Shown piece by piece: positions 34,020 to 43,724 of a stretch of 60,669 bases of DNA (position 1 is its first letter; every line of letters begins with the position of its first letter). This stretch comes from Candidatus Sumerlaeia bacterium. GTDB lineage: Bacteria > Sumerlaeota > Sumerlaeia > JADFCW01. The notes beneath the pieces are model-generated. The model had not been told where the DNA came from. It made no database searches and saw nothing but the letters and a program-made list of their open reading frames with translations. The stretch spans positions 1 to 60,669 of the forward strand of contig JAOAGV010000013.1 of NCBI GenBank assembly GCA_026415575.1, given 5' to 3'. A program made the translations under genes and the position numbers.

Positions 34020-35357
34020 ATGGATGCACTCAAAATCGCCTTTGTTTGTTTGTTGATTCTGCTGAACGGTTTTTTCGTCGCGACGGAATTTGCGATTGTC
34101 AAAGTGCGCTCGACGCGCATTCGGATTTTGGCGCGCGAGGGCGGTTGGCGCGCCCGCATCGCCGCCCGCGTGACAGCCAATCTCGATGCCATGCTGTCGG
34201 CCACACAATTGGGCATCACGCTGGTAACGATTGCGTTGGGATGGGCGGGCGAAAAATGGGTCACCGAAATCATCTTCATGCCGCTGTTGCGCCTGCTCGG
34301 GCTGACGTGGGTGTCCGACGAGGTGGTTCATTCGATCGCGTTTGTGTCGGGCTACGTGGTTATCTCGGCCCTCCATATCATCATCGGCGAGCTGGCACCG
34401 AAGTCGCTGGCAATCCAGAAGGCCGAGAGTACGACGCTGTGGGTGGCCGCGCCGATTCAGGCGTTTTACGTCCTGTTCTATCCGGCAATCTGGCTGCTCA
34501 ACCATGCCGCGTTTCTGGTGCTCCGGCTTGTGGGCGTGACTCCGGCAACCGGCCACGAGGCGGCGCACAGCGACGAGGAGTTGCGGCTGGTGCTGGCGGG
34601 TTCGCGCCGAAGCGGCTTGCTGACCGCCGACGAGCAGGGCTTGATGGAGAACGTGCTCTCGATGACCGAAAAAACGGCGCGGCAGGCGATGACCCCGCGG
34701 GCCTCGGTCGTGTTTCTTTCAACGCAGAACTCGCTGCGGGAGAACCTGTGGATCGCGCGCGAGTCGGGCCACACACGTTTCCCGCTGTGCGACGGCGACT
34801 TGGATCACGTTCTCGGCATGGTGCACATCAAAGACCTGTTCGAGGCGCGCGAGTCGGGGCAGTTGTCGCCGGATTTTCGCGAGGCGCGCCGGGAAATTCT
34901 GTTCTTCCCCGAAAAGGTCCCGCTCATCAACCTCCTGCGCGCCTTCCAGCAGCGCCACATTCACATGGCCATTTTGGTGGATGAATACGGCGCCACATCG
35001 GGCATGATCACGCTCGAAGACGTGCTCGAAGAACTGGTCGGCGAAATCCAAGACGAGTTTGACAAGGAGTCGCCGCCCATCGTGATGATCCGACCCGGCC
35101 AGTACCGCGTGGACGCACTCTGCCCGCTCGATACCTTCCAGCGCGCATTCGGGTTTGAGGCCATCGAAAGCGGCTCGACGACAGTCGGCGGCTTTGTGTT
35201 CGAGCAGTGCGGCCATCTGCCCGAGCGGGGCGAGGCCGTGGCGTGGGGAGAGAACAAGTTCATTGTCGAGTCGGTCAAGGGCCAGCGCATCGTGTCGCTG
35301 CGGTTTTTGACACAGCGCAAAGCGCGGCTGCAAACGGCGCCAAGCGATGTGCAATAG
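34020..35357 (+). CDS. CorC/HlyC-type (CNNM) membrane protein with CBS pair
   Basis: The product has 445 residues. A DUF21 domain with about three or four transmembrane helices (about 5-170) precedes two CBS domains (about 200-330) and a C-terminal transporter-associated domain (about 345-430). This is the CNNM/CorC layout, linked to magnesium or cobalt transport, though many such genes are annotated as hemolysins. The CBS domains likely bind adenosine nucleotides. Confidence 0.88.
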   Translation: MDALKIAFVCLLILLNGFFVATEFAIVKVRSTRIRILAREGGWRARIAARVTANLDAMLSATQLGITLVTIALGWAGEKWVTEIIFMPLLRLLGLTWVSDEVVHSIAFVSGYVVISALHIIIGELAPKSLAIQKAESTTLWVAAPIQAFYVLFYPAIWLLNHAAFLVLRLVGVTPATGHEAAHSDEELRLVLAGSRRSGLLTADEQGLMENVLSMTEKTARQAMTPRASVVFLSTQNSLRENLWIARESGHTRFPLCDGDLDHVLGMVHIKDLFEARESGQLSPDFREARREILFFPEKVPLINLLRAFQQRHIHMAILVDEYGATSGMITLEDVLEELVGEIQDEFDKESPPIVMIRPGQYRVDALCPLDTFQRAFGFEAIESGSTTVGGFVFEQCGHLPERGEAVAWGENKFIVESVKGQRIVSLRFLTQRKARLQTAPSDVQ

Positions 35358-35428
35358 GATTGTAAATCGAATTTGGTCAAAAAATCTGGGAAAGCAAACT
35401 TCAGATTACACTCCGAACGGATTGAGCC

Positions 35429-36361
35429 ATGAGCTTCGAGCCGGCTTATCTGAAACTGTTTCGCAGCGGCGAATTACACAAGCGCGCGACTGCGGCGCAT
35501 CAGGCGCTCGCCCATTGCACGCTCTGCCCGCGCAACTGCGGGGTCAATCGTCTCAACAATGAATTGGGTTATTGCCGGACGGGCGCGCGGGCAATCGTCA
35601 GCAGCTTCGGCCCCCACTTTGGCGAGGAGGAGCCGCTGGTCGGGCGCGGCGGCTCGGGCACCATCTTTTTCGCCTCGTGCAACCTGTGCTGCGTATTCTG
35701 TCAGAATTTCGAGATCAGCCACGAGATGGAGGGCCGCGAGGTCGAGCCCCCATCGCTCGCCGGCATCATGCTGCACCTGCAGGACGCCGGCTGCCACAAT
35801 ATCAACTTTGTAACGCCCAGCCATGTCGTGCCCCAGATTCTTGCCGCCCTCGAACTGGCTGTCGAGAGGGGGCTTCGCCTGCCGCTGGTTTATAACACCG
35901 GCGGCTATGATGCCCTCGAGACGCTGCGCCTGCTCGATGGCATCGTGGACATCTACATGCCCGACCTCAAGTGCATGGACCGCGAGGTGGCGCGAACGTA
36001 TCTGACGGCGGAGGACTATCCGGATGTGGTGCGCGCAGCACTCCGCGAAATGCACCGGCAGGTGGGCGATCTGGTCCTTGACGATCGTGGGATAGCCCTT
36101 CGCGGCCTGCTGGTCCGCCATCTCGTAATGCCCAACGGTCTGGCCGGCACCGATGCTGCCATGCGCTTTCTGGCCGACGAGATTTCCCGCAACACCTACG
36201 TCAATGTTATGGCGCAATATCGGCCGTGCGGGCTGGCCGACCATTATGCGCCCCTTGCCCGGCCGATTTCCGGCGCCGAATACCGCGCGGCCGTCGAAGC
36301 GGCTCTGGCCGCCGGATTGACCCGGCTGGACGAGCGCGTGGCGCGGCGGCTGCGCCTGTAG
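35429..36361 (+). CDS. PflA-like radical SAM protein
   Basis: The product has 310 residues. The N-terminal region has the extra cysteine pair CTLCPRNCGVNR near 31, followed by the radical SAM motif CNLCCVFC near 84 (CxxxCxxC). This matches a family of pyruvate-formate-lyase-activating-like proteins. Target is unknown: the usual partner, a glycyl-radical enzyme, is not in the window. Confidence 0.87.
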   Translation: MSFEPAYLKLFRSGELHKRATAAHQALAHCTLCPRNCGVNRLNNELGYCRTGARAIVSSFGPHFGEEEPLVGRGGSGTIFFASCNLCCVFCQNFEISHEMEGREVEPPSLAGIMLHLQDAGCHNINFVTPSHVVPQILAALELAVERGLRLPLVYNTGGYDALETLRLLDGIVDIYMPDLKCMDREVARTYLTAEDYPDVVRAALREMHRQVGDLVLDDRGIALRGLLVRHLVMPNGLAGTDAAMRFLADEISRNTYVNVMAQYRPCGLADHYAPLARPISGAEYRAAVEAALAAGLTRLDERVARRLRL

Positions 36362-36398
36362 CCGCGCCAAATTGTTGTGCGCAAGCGCAAGGTAGGGC

Positions 36399-38090
36399 TT
36401 ACGGGGCGGACGGGCGCGACCAGATGATCTTGCCGCCGAAAATGGTTGTCTCGACCCGAACGTCGCGGATTCGTTCCGGAGCAAGGGTGAAAATATCGTC
36501 GCTGAGAATGACAAGGTCGGCCAGTTTGCCCGGCGTGATCGAGCCTTTCTCGTTTTCCTGAAACTCGGCGTAAGCGGAGCCCAGAGTGAAGGCCTCGACT
36601 GCTTCGGCGACGCTGATTTTCTGCTCCGGCACCCAGCCGTTCGGATTCTTGCCGTCGAGCGTGGCGCGGGTCACGGCGGCGTAGATACCCTGCATCGGGT
36701 CAAGCGGTGCCACGTCCCAGTCGCTGCCGAAAGCGAGACGGACGCCGCGGTCGAGAAATGTGCGAAAGGCGTAAGTGGTCTTGCAGCGTTCGGGGCCGAT
36801 GCGTTTTTCGGCCCAGCGGCCGTCGTCTATGCAGTGATAGGGCTGCATCGAAGCGACGACGCCGAGGCGGGCGTAGCGGTCGAAATCCTTGGGCGCGACG
36901 TGCTGGGAGTGCTCGATGCGAAACCGACGGTCGCGCGGACCGTTCTCGCGCGCCACCGCTTCGAACAGATCGAGGACAACGGAAATTCCCTGATCGCCGA
37001 TGGCATGGATGCACAGCTGGCGTCCTGCGCGGTCGGCTCGCACCATGCGCTCGCGCGCTTTGTCAAGCGGCAGCATCGCAGCGGTGAGAAGGCCGCGGTT
37101 GGCTGGATCATCGGCAAATGGCTCGAAAAAGTAGGCGGTCGAGGAACCGAGTGAACCGTCGGCAAACACCTTGATGCCGCCGAGACGCACCAGCGAGGCG
37201 CCGCCGGCTGCGTCATGCGGGATGTCCGGCACGCTGTCGCGGCCCGACTCGGAAGGCACGGCATAGATGCGGACGGTGAGCTCGCCGCGCCCGGCCAACT
37301 CGCGAAAAACGGCCAGGTCAGCCGGGTGGCTGCCCATATCGTGGATGCTGGTCACGCCAAGTGAGGCGGCGTGGGCAAGGGCGCGTCGGGCACCGCGCAG
37401 ACGCTGCTCGCGGTTGAGGGGTGGAATAATTTTGCGCACATACCCCATCGCGCCTTCCTTGAGAATGCCCGTCGGGTTGCCGTTGGCGTCGCGGGCAATA
37501 ACGCCGCCGGCCTCGTCGGGGGTTGCCGCCGTCACGCCGGCCAGACGCAGCGCGACCGAATTGACCAGCGCCAAATGGCCGTCGTAGCGGTAAAGAAAAA
37601 CGGGATTGTCGGGCGTGACGGGGTCTATTAGTTCTTTAGTCGGCAGTACGGGTGGCGACCATTGCTGCTCGTCCCAATCGCCGCCGGTGATCCACTCGCC
37701 TTTGGTCAGGGTTCGGGCGCGTTCGGCAATGCGGCGGACGAACTCGCCGGTCGTCGAAGCGTCCTTGAGCCGGACGTTGTCCAGCTGACACCCGCCGCTG
37801 ACGAAATGGACGTGCGCGTCGTTGAAGCCGGGAAGAACCAGCCGTCCCTTCGCATCAAGGACACGGGTATCAGAGCCGCGCACGGCTGCAATTTCCGCAT
37901 TTGTTCCAACAGCGGCGATGCGCTCGCCGCGCACGGCAATGGCCTCGGCGCGCGGCCGCATCTTGTCCACCGTCCACACGTTCGCGTGGGTGATAATGAG
38001 GTCGGCCGGTATTTGACTTGCGTTTGCGGCAAAGCCGCTGATCGCAAGGAGGATCCATCCCAAAACCCATCGTATGGCGCTCATGCTCAT
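36399..38090 (-). CDS. Exported amidohydrolase (YtcJ-like, Amidohydro_3)
   Basis: The product has 563 residues with a signal-like N-terminus (about 1-25) and GGAG upstream. The metal motif DAHVHFVSGG near 92 and the later HAIGDQG near 357 and FGSDWDVAPLDP near 456 fit YtcJ-type amidohydrolases. They have a TIM-barrel with one or two metals and hydrolyse cyclic or amide bonds. The substrate is unknown, and the export signal suggests a periplasmic one. It converges on the radical SAM gene. Confidence 0.88.
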   Translation of the reverse strand: MSMSAIRWVLGWILLAISGFAANASQIPADLIITHANVWTVDKMRPRAEAIAVRGERIAAVGTNAEIAAVRGSDTRVLDAKGRLVLPGFNDAHVHFVSGGCQLDNVRLKDASTTGEFVRRIAERARTLTKGEWITGGDWDEQQWSPPVLPTKELIDPVTPDNPVFLYRYDGHLALVNSVALRLAGVTAATPDEAGGVIARDANGNPTGILKEGAMGYVRKIIPPLNREQRLRGARRALAHAASLGVTSIHDMGSHPADLAVFRELAGRGELTVRIYAVPSESGRDSVPDIPHDAAGGASLVRLGGIKVFADGSLGSSTAYFFEPFADDPANRGLLTAAMLPLDKARERMVRADRAGRQLCIHAIGDQGISVVLDLFEAVARENGPRDRRFRIEHSQHVAPKDFDRYARLGVVASMQPYHCIDDGRWAEKRIGPERCKTTYAFRTFLDRGVRLAFGSDWDVAPLDPMQGIYAAVTRATLDGKNPNGWVPEQKISVAEAVEAFTLGSAYAEFQENEKGSITPGKLADLVILSDDIFTLAPERIRDVRVETTIFGGKIIWSRPSAP

Positions 38091-38314
38091 TGCGGCTCCT
38101 TTTCACTTGTTTGGTGACCATGTACGATCACCGTTATGAACTTCAAAATATGCCGAAGCGGACCATCGCGCTGTGGGTGGGTTCCATCATAAACGTTCTT
38201 GCCACCCGGCAGGATTTCCGTTGCTATGTATCATAGCGTCACCTCTCCGTTCGACAAGATTGACTCAAGTCGCGAATGGATGCGATTGCACCGAGCGCTA
38301 CAAATGCGCTGTGT
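38091..38314. other. Gap between the amidohydrolase and uvrB
   Basis: 224 bases upstream of the amidohydrolase and downstream of uvrB, both on the minus strand. No gene or clear terminator is seen; a promoter for the amidohydrolase is expected. Confidence 0.4.
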
Positions 38315-40348
38315 CTACGCGGTCGGCAGCGTGGTAACCTTCTTTTCAAGTGCAAACAGTTTGTCGCGCAGTTCGGCCGCCTTCTCGAAGTCCAGTTTCG
38401 CGGCGGCATCGAGCATCTGCTTGCGCAACTTCTTGATCTCCTTTGCCAGCGCCGCCGGGTCCGCCAGATACTTCTCCTCCGGCTCGGCCACCAGCGGCAC
38501 CGTCGCGTAGTCGGCTTCATAGACGGTGTCGAGGATGTTGGTGATCTGCTTTTTGACGGATTCGGGCGTAATGCCGTTGGCGCGGTTGAACTGTTCCTGC
38601 AGCACACGGCGGCGGTTGGTCTCCTCGATTGCGGCGCGCATCGAATCGGTCACACGGTCGGCGTAGAGGATGACACGGCCTTCGATGTTACGAGCCGCCC
38701 GCCCGCACGTCTGGATGAGTGCCACCGTCGAGCGCAAAAACCCCTCCTTGTCGGCGTCGAGAATGGCCACCAGCGCGACTTCCGGCAGGTCCAGCCCCTC
38801 GCGCAGCAAATTGACGCCGATCAGCACATCGAACACACCGCGCCGCAGGTCGCGGATGATCTCCGTGCGTTCGATCGTGTGAACGTCGGCGTGCAGATAC
38901 TTCACTTTGATGCCAAGGTCGGCATAGTAGTCGGCGAGGTCTTCGGCCATGCGTTTGGTAAGCGTGGTGACCAGCACACGCTGGCCGCGCTCCACACACT
39001 TGCGCACCTCGCCGAGCAGGTCGTCCACCTGCCCGGTCGCCGGCCGCACTTCGATGGCGGGGTCAATCAGACCGGTCGGGCGAATGACCTGTTCGGCGAC
39101 CACTCCGCCGCTGCGCTCGATTTCCCATTCGGCGGGAGTGGCCGAGACGTAGATGGTCTGGTGGATGCGCTGCAAAAACTCCTCGAACTTGAGCGGGCGG
39201 TTGTCGAGCGCCGAGGGCAGCCGGAATCCATACTCGACGAGGGTTTCCTTGCGCGAGCGGTCGGCCCGATACATGGCGCGCAGCTGGGGGACAGTCTGAT
39301 GGCTTTCGTCAATGAAAAGCAGAAAGGGTTCGGGGAAGTAGTCGAGCAGACAGTCGGGCGGCTCGCCGGGAGCGCGGCCGGCAAGGTGGCGCGAGTAGTT
39401 TTCAATGCCGGTGCACGTGCCCATTTCCTCGATCATTTCGAGGTCATACATCGTCCGCTGTTCGAGGCGCTGGGCCTCGACAAGTTTGTTTTGGGCGCGC
39501 AGCCCGGCCAGCCGCTCGCGCAGCTCGGCGCGTATGGCCTCGATGGCGCGGCTGCGCCGGTCGCTGCCCGTAACGTAAAACGTCGAGGGATAAATGGCCA
39601 CGCGCCGCAGCGGGCGGAGCCGCTTGCCCGTCAACGGGTCAATTTCGCTGATGCTTTCGAGTTCCTCGCCGAAGAATTCGAGGCGGATGGCCTTGCGTTC
39701 TTCGTAAGCCGGGAAGACATCCACCACATCGCCGCGCACGCGGAACGTGCCGCGGTAGAAATCCGTGTCGTTGCGCTGGTATTGAATGTCCACCAAGCGG
39801 CGCAGGACGTCGCGGCGGCGGTCGCGGGTGCCCTCGCGCAGAAACAGAACCATGTCGTGGAAATCCTGCGGCGAGCCAATGCCGTAAATGCACGACACCG
39901 ACGCCACGACAATCACGTCGCGCCGTTCCAGCACCGACCGCGTGGCCGACAGCCGCATCTTGTCCAACTCGTCGTTGATCGAAGCGTCCTTGGCAATATA
40001 CGTGTCGGTTTCCGGAATATACGCCTCGGGCAGGTAATAGTCGTAGTAGCTGACGAAATACTCGACGGCGTTGTCGGGAAAGAGCTCCTTGAACTCGCGG
40101 AACAGTTGGGCGGCGAGCGTCTTGTTGTGCGCCAGAACAAGGGCCGGCCGGCCCACCCGCGCAATGACATGCGCCATCGTGAACGTCTTGCCCGAACCCG
40201 TGACGCCCAGCAACACCTGATCTTTCAGCCCGCGCTCGACGCCGGCGACAAGCTGATCTATTGCCCGCGGCTGATCGCCCCGCGGCTCAAACGGGCTGAC
40301 AAGTCGAAATTCACTTGGCCGATCATCATAAGATTCGGACCGCAACAT
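38315..40348 (-). CDS. uvrB: Excinuclease ABC subunit B
   Basis: The product has 677 residues, the usual UvrB length. The Walker A motif GVTGSGKT near 49 and the beta-hairpin tip with [12 protein letters not shown] near 98 are intact, followed by helicase motifs and the C-terminal UvrC-binding UVR domain ([20 protein letters not shown] near 655). It loads UvrC on DNA damage. The start has no strong ribosome site. Confidence 0.97.
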   Translation of the reverse strand: MLRSESYDDRPSEFRLVSPFEPRGDQPRAIDQLVAGVERGLKDQVLLGVTGSGKTFTMAHVIARVGRPALVLAHNKTLAAQLFREFKELFPDNAVEYFVSYYDYYLPEAYIPETDTYIAKDASINDELDKMRLSATRSVLERRDVIVVASVSCIYGIGSPQDFHDMVLFLREGTRDRRRDVLRRLVDIQYQRNDTDFYRGTFRVRGDVVDVFPAYEERKAIRLEFFGEELESISEIDPLTGKRLRPLRRVAIYPSTFYVTGSDRRSRAIEAIRAELRERLAGLRAQNKLVEAQRLEQRTMYDLEMIEEMGTCTGIENYSRHLAGRAPGEPPDCLLDYFPEPFLLFIDESHQTVPQLRAMYRADRSRKETLVEYGFRLPSALDNRPLKFEEFLQRIHQTIYVSATPAEWEIERSGGVVAEQVIRPTGLIDPAIEVRPATGQVDDLLGEVRKCVERGQRVLVTTLTKRMAEDLADYYADLGIKVKYLHADVHTIERTEIIRDLRRGVFDVLIGVNLLREGLDLPEVALVAILDADKEGFLRSTVALIQTCGRAARNIEGRVILYADRVTDSMRAAIEETNRRRVLQEQFNRANGITPESVKKQITNILDTVYEADYATVPLVAEPEEKYLADPAALAKEIKKLRKQMLDAAAKLDFEKAAELRDKLFALEKKVTTLPTA

Positions 40349-40407
40349 AATGAAGGAATGCTACCCAATCCGGATCCAGCAAGCAAGTGTTTGGAGACAC
40401 ACGGGTG

Positions 40408-40430
40408 CATCTCCCGAAATCGGGAAAAGC
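40408..40430. repeat. Palindrome CCCGAAATCGGG
   Basis: TCTCCCGAAATCGGGAAA forms a 6-bp palindrome with neighbouring bases. The same core ends the window (60651-60669), and similar GAAATCGGGA pieces occur near 365 and 31926. It is likely a small dispersed palindrome. Confidence 0.5.
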
Positions 40431-40537
40431 CCGCGCCATGCATCTTTCATCATTCTCCTTGATTGCAGACAGGGGCAACTCTACGCTGTCCGGTGATTGG
40501 GCAACGTGAGAAAAAATGTAAAACGTTCTTTCACTCT

Positions 40538-41254
40538 ATGGAAGAAATCGGCCTTCAGTTTGAAATTCCGCAAGACTTGCTGATTCCGGCCGTCCGGCGC
40601 CATGTGTCGGTCGAGGGGCGGCGTTTGATCGAGGAAAGCCCGCTTCGGCGCGGCATGTCGTTGTTTCGCTCAGCGGCCCCGCCGCCGCAGCCGGCGCGCG
40701 CGTATGCTCCCCAACGGTCGGCGGACCTCGCGGCACTGCTCGAAACGTATTTCGACGGTTATTTCTGCCGCGCCCGCAGACGCGCTCTCATCATCGGCCC
40801 CACCGTGGGGCGCTGGACCGGCATCCTGTATGACGAGAAAGCTCTGGACAGCCGGTTGCTGCGGGCGATCTCGGCCGATCTCGGCTGCCGCGCCGTCGGC
40901 TTTTGTTTTGTCGAAACCGCCGAGGCCGCCGAATACTCCTATATGGAGCTGCGCGCCGGCCGGATTGCCGAGGTCTTTTGTTCGTTTTTGACCGACGGCA
41001 CCGGGTGCAGCTTCTGGTCGGCCTACCGGCAGGCGCGCCCGCCCGAAGGCGCTCTAATTGCCAACGGCTTCCTCAAGGGGCGCTATCAATTCATCCCCGG
41101 CTTTTACGATCTGCCCTTTCTGCGCGGCCAAAAGGCCGAATTTGCCTGCTACCGATACAGCGCGTTTCCCGACCGCTATGCGGAGGCGGGAAATTATCCG
41201 CTCAGCGCCTTTCGATACTTTGTTTTTCAGTGCAGCAAGCCGGAACGAGCGTGA
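40538..41254 (+). CDS. Conserved hypothetical protein
   Basis: The product has 238 residues from ATG 40538; upstream starts lack ribosome sites too. It is cytoplasmic, with no membrane helix or motif recognised. A Tyr-rich C-terminal part and aromatic ends (YQFIPGFYDLPF near 190) mark it. The next gene follows after 16 bases, and the run continues to 48247 on the same strand, so it may be co-transcribed with the glycosyltransferases. Confidence 0.55.
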   Translation: MEEIGLQFEIPQDLLIPAVRRHVSVEGRRLIEESPLRRGMSLFRSAAPPPQPARAYAPQRSADLAALLETYFDGYFCRARRRALIIGPTVGRWTGILYDEKALDSRLLRAISADLGCRAVGFCFVETAEAAEYSYMELRAGRIAEVFCSFLTDGTGCSFWSAYRQARPPEGALIANGFLKGRYQFIPGFYDLPFLRGQKAEFACYRYSAFPDRYAEAGNYPLSAFRYFVFQCSKPERA

Positions 41255-41270
41255 GAAGAGGTGACACCCC

Positions 41271-42239
41271 ATGTCCCCTGCACCGCCGCCCGACCTCTCG
41301 TTTGTCATACCGGTTTTCGACGAGCGTGATTCCATCGCCGAAGTCTACGCGCGCTGCGCGGCGGTCGCCGCCCGTCTGAACCTGTCTTACGAAATCCTTG
41401 TCGTAGACGACGGCAGCACCGACGGCACCGACGCCGTGCTGCGCGATCTGGCGGCGAAGGACGAGCATCTGACGGTGATTCTTTTCCGGCGAAACTTTGG
41501 CAAGTCCGCCGCGTTGGACGCAGGCATTCAGAACGCGCGCGGCGCGATTATCGTGACCCTCGACGGCGACCTGCAGGACGCTCCGGAAGACCTGCCCGCG
41601 CTTCTGGAGGCGTTGCGCGCGGGTTATGATGTGGCCGTCGGGCGAAAGACACCGCGCCGCGACTCGTTCGGGCGCGTGCTGTCGTCGCGTCTGTTCAATC
41701 TGCTGGTCTCGCTTCTGGCCGGCCGGCGCTTTCACGACTGCAACAGCGGGTTCAAGGCGTTCCGGCGCGACGTGGCCGGGCACCTCGAACTCTATGGCGA
41801 GCGCCATCGGTTTGTGCCCGTTCTGGCGCACTGGAAAGGGTTTCGCGTGACCGAAGTGCCGGTGCACCACGAGCCGCGGCGGTTCGGGCGGTCCAAATAC
41901 GGTGCGGGCCGATTTCTGGCCGGCTTCTTCGACCTCTGGAGCATCGGTGTGCTGACACGCTTTCGCCACAAGCCGCTGCATTTTTTCGGCCAGCTGGGCG
42001 CCGCATCTTTTGCCGTCGGATTCGTGATCCTTCTGGTGCTGACCATCCTGCGGCTGACCGTCGCCGGCTTCTGGTTCGGTCGCCATCTGCCGTGGGCGTT
42101 TTTTGGAATCCTTCTGGTGCTCGTGGGGGTTCAGGTGTTCACAACGGGCTTGATTTGCGAGCTGGTGGTCAATCTCCGGCCCGACCGCCGGGCGGATTTT
42201 GTGATCAAGGAGATTATACGCAAGAGCAATGAGTCATAG
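41271..42239 (+). CDS. GT2 polyprenol-phosphate glycosyltransferase (DPM1/GtrB-like)
   Basis: The product has 322 residues. The GT-A domain has FVIPVFDERDSI near 10, a VVDDGSTDGT near 43, the DGDLQD motif near 96 (DxD metal site) and a RFGRSKYGAGR loop near 203. Two C-terminal helices (about 235-260 and 270-295) anchor it. Family members transfer a sugar from a nucleotide donor to polyprenyl phosphate for glycan or O-antigen modification. A paralogue lies at 43725. Confidence 0.92.
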   Translation: MSPAPPPDLSFVIPVFDERDSIAEVYARCAAVAARLNLSYEILVVDDGSTDGTDAVLRDLAAKDEHLTVILFRRNFGKSAALDAGIQNARGAIIVTLDGDLQDAPEDLPALLEALRAGYDVAVGRKTPRRDSFGRVLSSRLFNLLVSLLAGRRFHDCNSGFKAFRRDVAGHLELYGERHRFVPVLAHWKGFRVTEVPVHHEPRRFGRSKYGAGRFLAGFFDLWSIGVLTRFRHKPLHFFGQLGAASFAVGFVILLVLTILRLTVAGFWFGRHLPWAFFGILLVLVGVQVFTTGLICELVVNLRPDRRADFVIKEIIRKSNES

Positions 42240-42249
42240 GAGAAAACCG

Positions 42250-43563
42250 ATGCGGAGCGCATCCGATGCTATTCGCTTGGCGGCGCGGGTTTTTATTGCC
42301 GCCGTCTGCATGATTGTTCCGCAAAGCGCCAAGGCCGCAGATAGCGCGGACCTTCGCAACACGGTCGTCACGCCCGTTCTCGACGCGGAAATCCCGCCGG
42401 GGAAAAACCTCATCTATTGCGCCGCGTTTCAACCGGCGTGGGAGGAACTTCGGCAGAATCTGAAAGCGAGTCTGCCCGAGGCGCCGACGGCGGTGCGCGC
42501 GCTGGACAGAAGCCTTGTCGGCAAGCCGGACCTGCCCGAAGATGCCTGCGTTGCCCTCGGCGGTCTGGCCGGCGATTTGCCCGACAAAATCCGCGCGGGT
42601 GTGCGAAAGAAATTCGGCGCCGCCGCCCCGCCGCTCGATGACCTTGCCACGACTCTGGCAGCCTATGCGCTGCTGCAGAAGACCGTCCAGTTTCCGCAGG
42701 AATTCGCCCTGCACGATAAGCCGCTCAACTTTTCCGCCGGCGCCGTGCAATTCCCCGCCGCGGCCTTCGGGTTTGCCCCCGACACGGGCGGGGATCTTCT
42801 GCGCGAGAAGCTGCGCGCGCAGGTTGGGCTCGTGGACTCCAATCCGGAAACCGGCCAGTTCGTGGTCCGGCTTCAGAGCCGGTCGCCGGACGACGAGATC
42901 ATTCTGGCCCGGATTACGCCCGAGAAATCGCTCCTTCAAACCATCGAGGCGGTTTCCGTACGAATCGCAAAAGGGCAACCCGCTCCGCTCGCCGCCGGTG
43001 ACACATTGGCCATCCCGCAAATCGGTCTCGACATTCGCCATGTCTTTACGGAAATCAGCCGCTATGTCGGCACGCTGACCGGACGGCCGGGTTTGGCCGT
43101 TCAGCAAATTCATTTCACCCTCGGCGAAAAAAGCATTGCGGTGAAATCCGAGACGCAAATTCTTGCCGCGGCCGCACCGCGGCGGTTGGTGTTCGACCAA
43201 CCCTTCCTCCTCTGGCTTCGCAAGACCGGCAGCCGCTATCCCTATCTGGCGATCTGGGTTGGGCATCCGGAGATTCTTCGGGCGGCCGGCGGGCCGCCAA
43301 AGGCCGCACCCCAAAAGCCCGCCGCGCCCACACCCTCCACCAAGCCCACCCAATCCACACCCGCCCCACCCGCCAAGCCCGGCCTCGACGGCAAAGCGCT
43401 GGTCGAGGCCCGCTGCGCCGACTGCCACGCCCTCAGCAAAGTCTATAGCGCCAAATACAACAGCGCGGAGTGGACAGCGACGGTCAAGCGGATGGTCAGC
43501 AAGGGCGCCAAACTCAATGCCGCCGAACGCAAAGCCGTCGTGGACTACCTGAGTTCGCGATAG
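42250..43563 (+). CDS. Exported conserved protein fused to a c-type cytochrome domain
   Basis: The product has 437 residues from ATG 42250 with AGGAGA upstream; an ATG at 42229 overlaps the previous stop. A signal peptide (about 1-29) comes first. Residues about 35-345 match a conserved family that I know mainly from Firmicutes: NLIYCAAFQPAWEELRQNL near 53, ILARITPEKSLLQTIEAV near 220 and a serpin-like end FDQPFLLWLRKTG near 315. A Pro/Lys linker leads to a heme-binding CADCH near 388 and a cytochrome-c fold with a distal Met near 413. The fusion of this family with a cytochrome is unusual. It sits between two glycosyltransferases. Confidence 0.68.
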   Translation: MRSASDAIRLAARVFIAAVCMIVPQSAKAADSADLRNTVVTPVLDAEIPPGKNLIYCAAFQPAWEELRQNLKASLPEAPTAVRALDRSLVGKPDLPEDACVALGGLAGDLPDKIRAGVRKKFGAAAPPLDDLATTLAAYALLQKTVQFPQEFALHDKPLNFSAGAVQFPAAAFGFAPDTGGDLLREKLRAQVGLVDSNPETGQFVVRLQSRSPDDEIILARITPEKSLLQTIEAVSVRIAKGQPAPLAAGDTLAIPQIGLDIRHVFTEISRYVGTLTGRPGLAVQQIHFTLGEKSIAVKSETQILAAAAPRRLVFDQPFLLWLRKTGSRYPYLAIWVGHPEILRAAGGPPKAAPQKPAAPTPSTKPTQSTPAPPAKPGLDGKALVEARCADCHALSKVYSAKYNSAEWTATVKRMVSKGAKLNAAERKAVVDYLSSR

Positions 43564-43724
43564 ACAGGGCCCCATGCGATAGGACAGCCGAAAGCGGCAT
43601 TCGGCAGACCCCGCTTTGCGCAATTTCAGTATCTTTCTATTGATGCCCGCCAGAAGGCATGCCAAGAAGAATCTGAGTTTTCGCAGAGGCATCTAAACGC
43701 ACGCAAGGCAAGGCGCTTTTATCT

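Noticed and set aside
38276-40462. A 728-codon open frame opposite uvrB
   Set aside because: It lies wholly antisense to a full uvrB, shows no family similarity and follows from high GC codon use.
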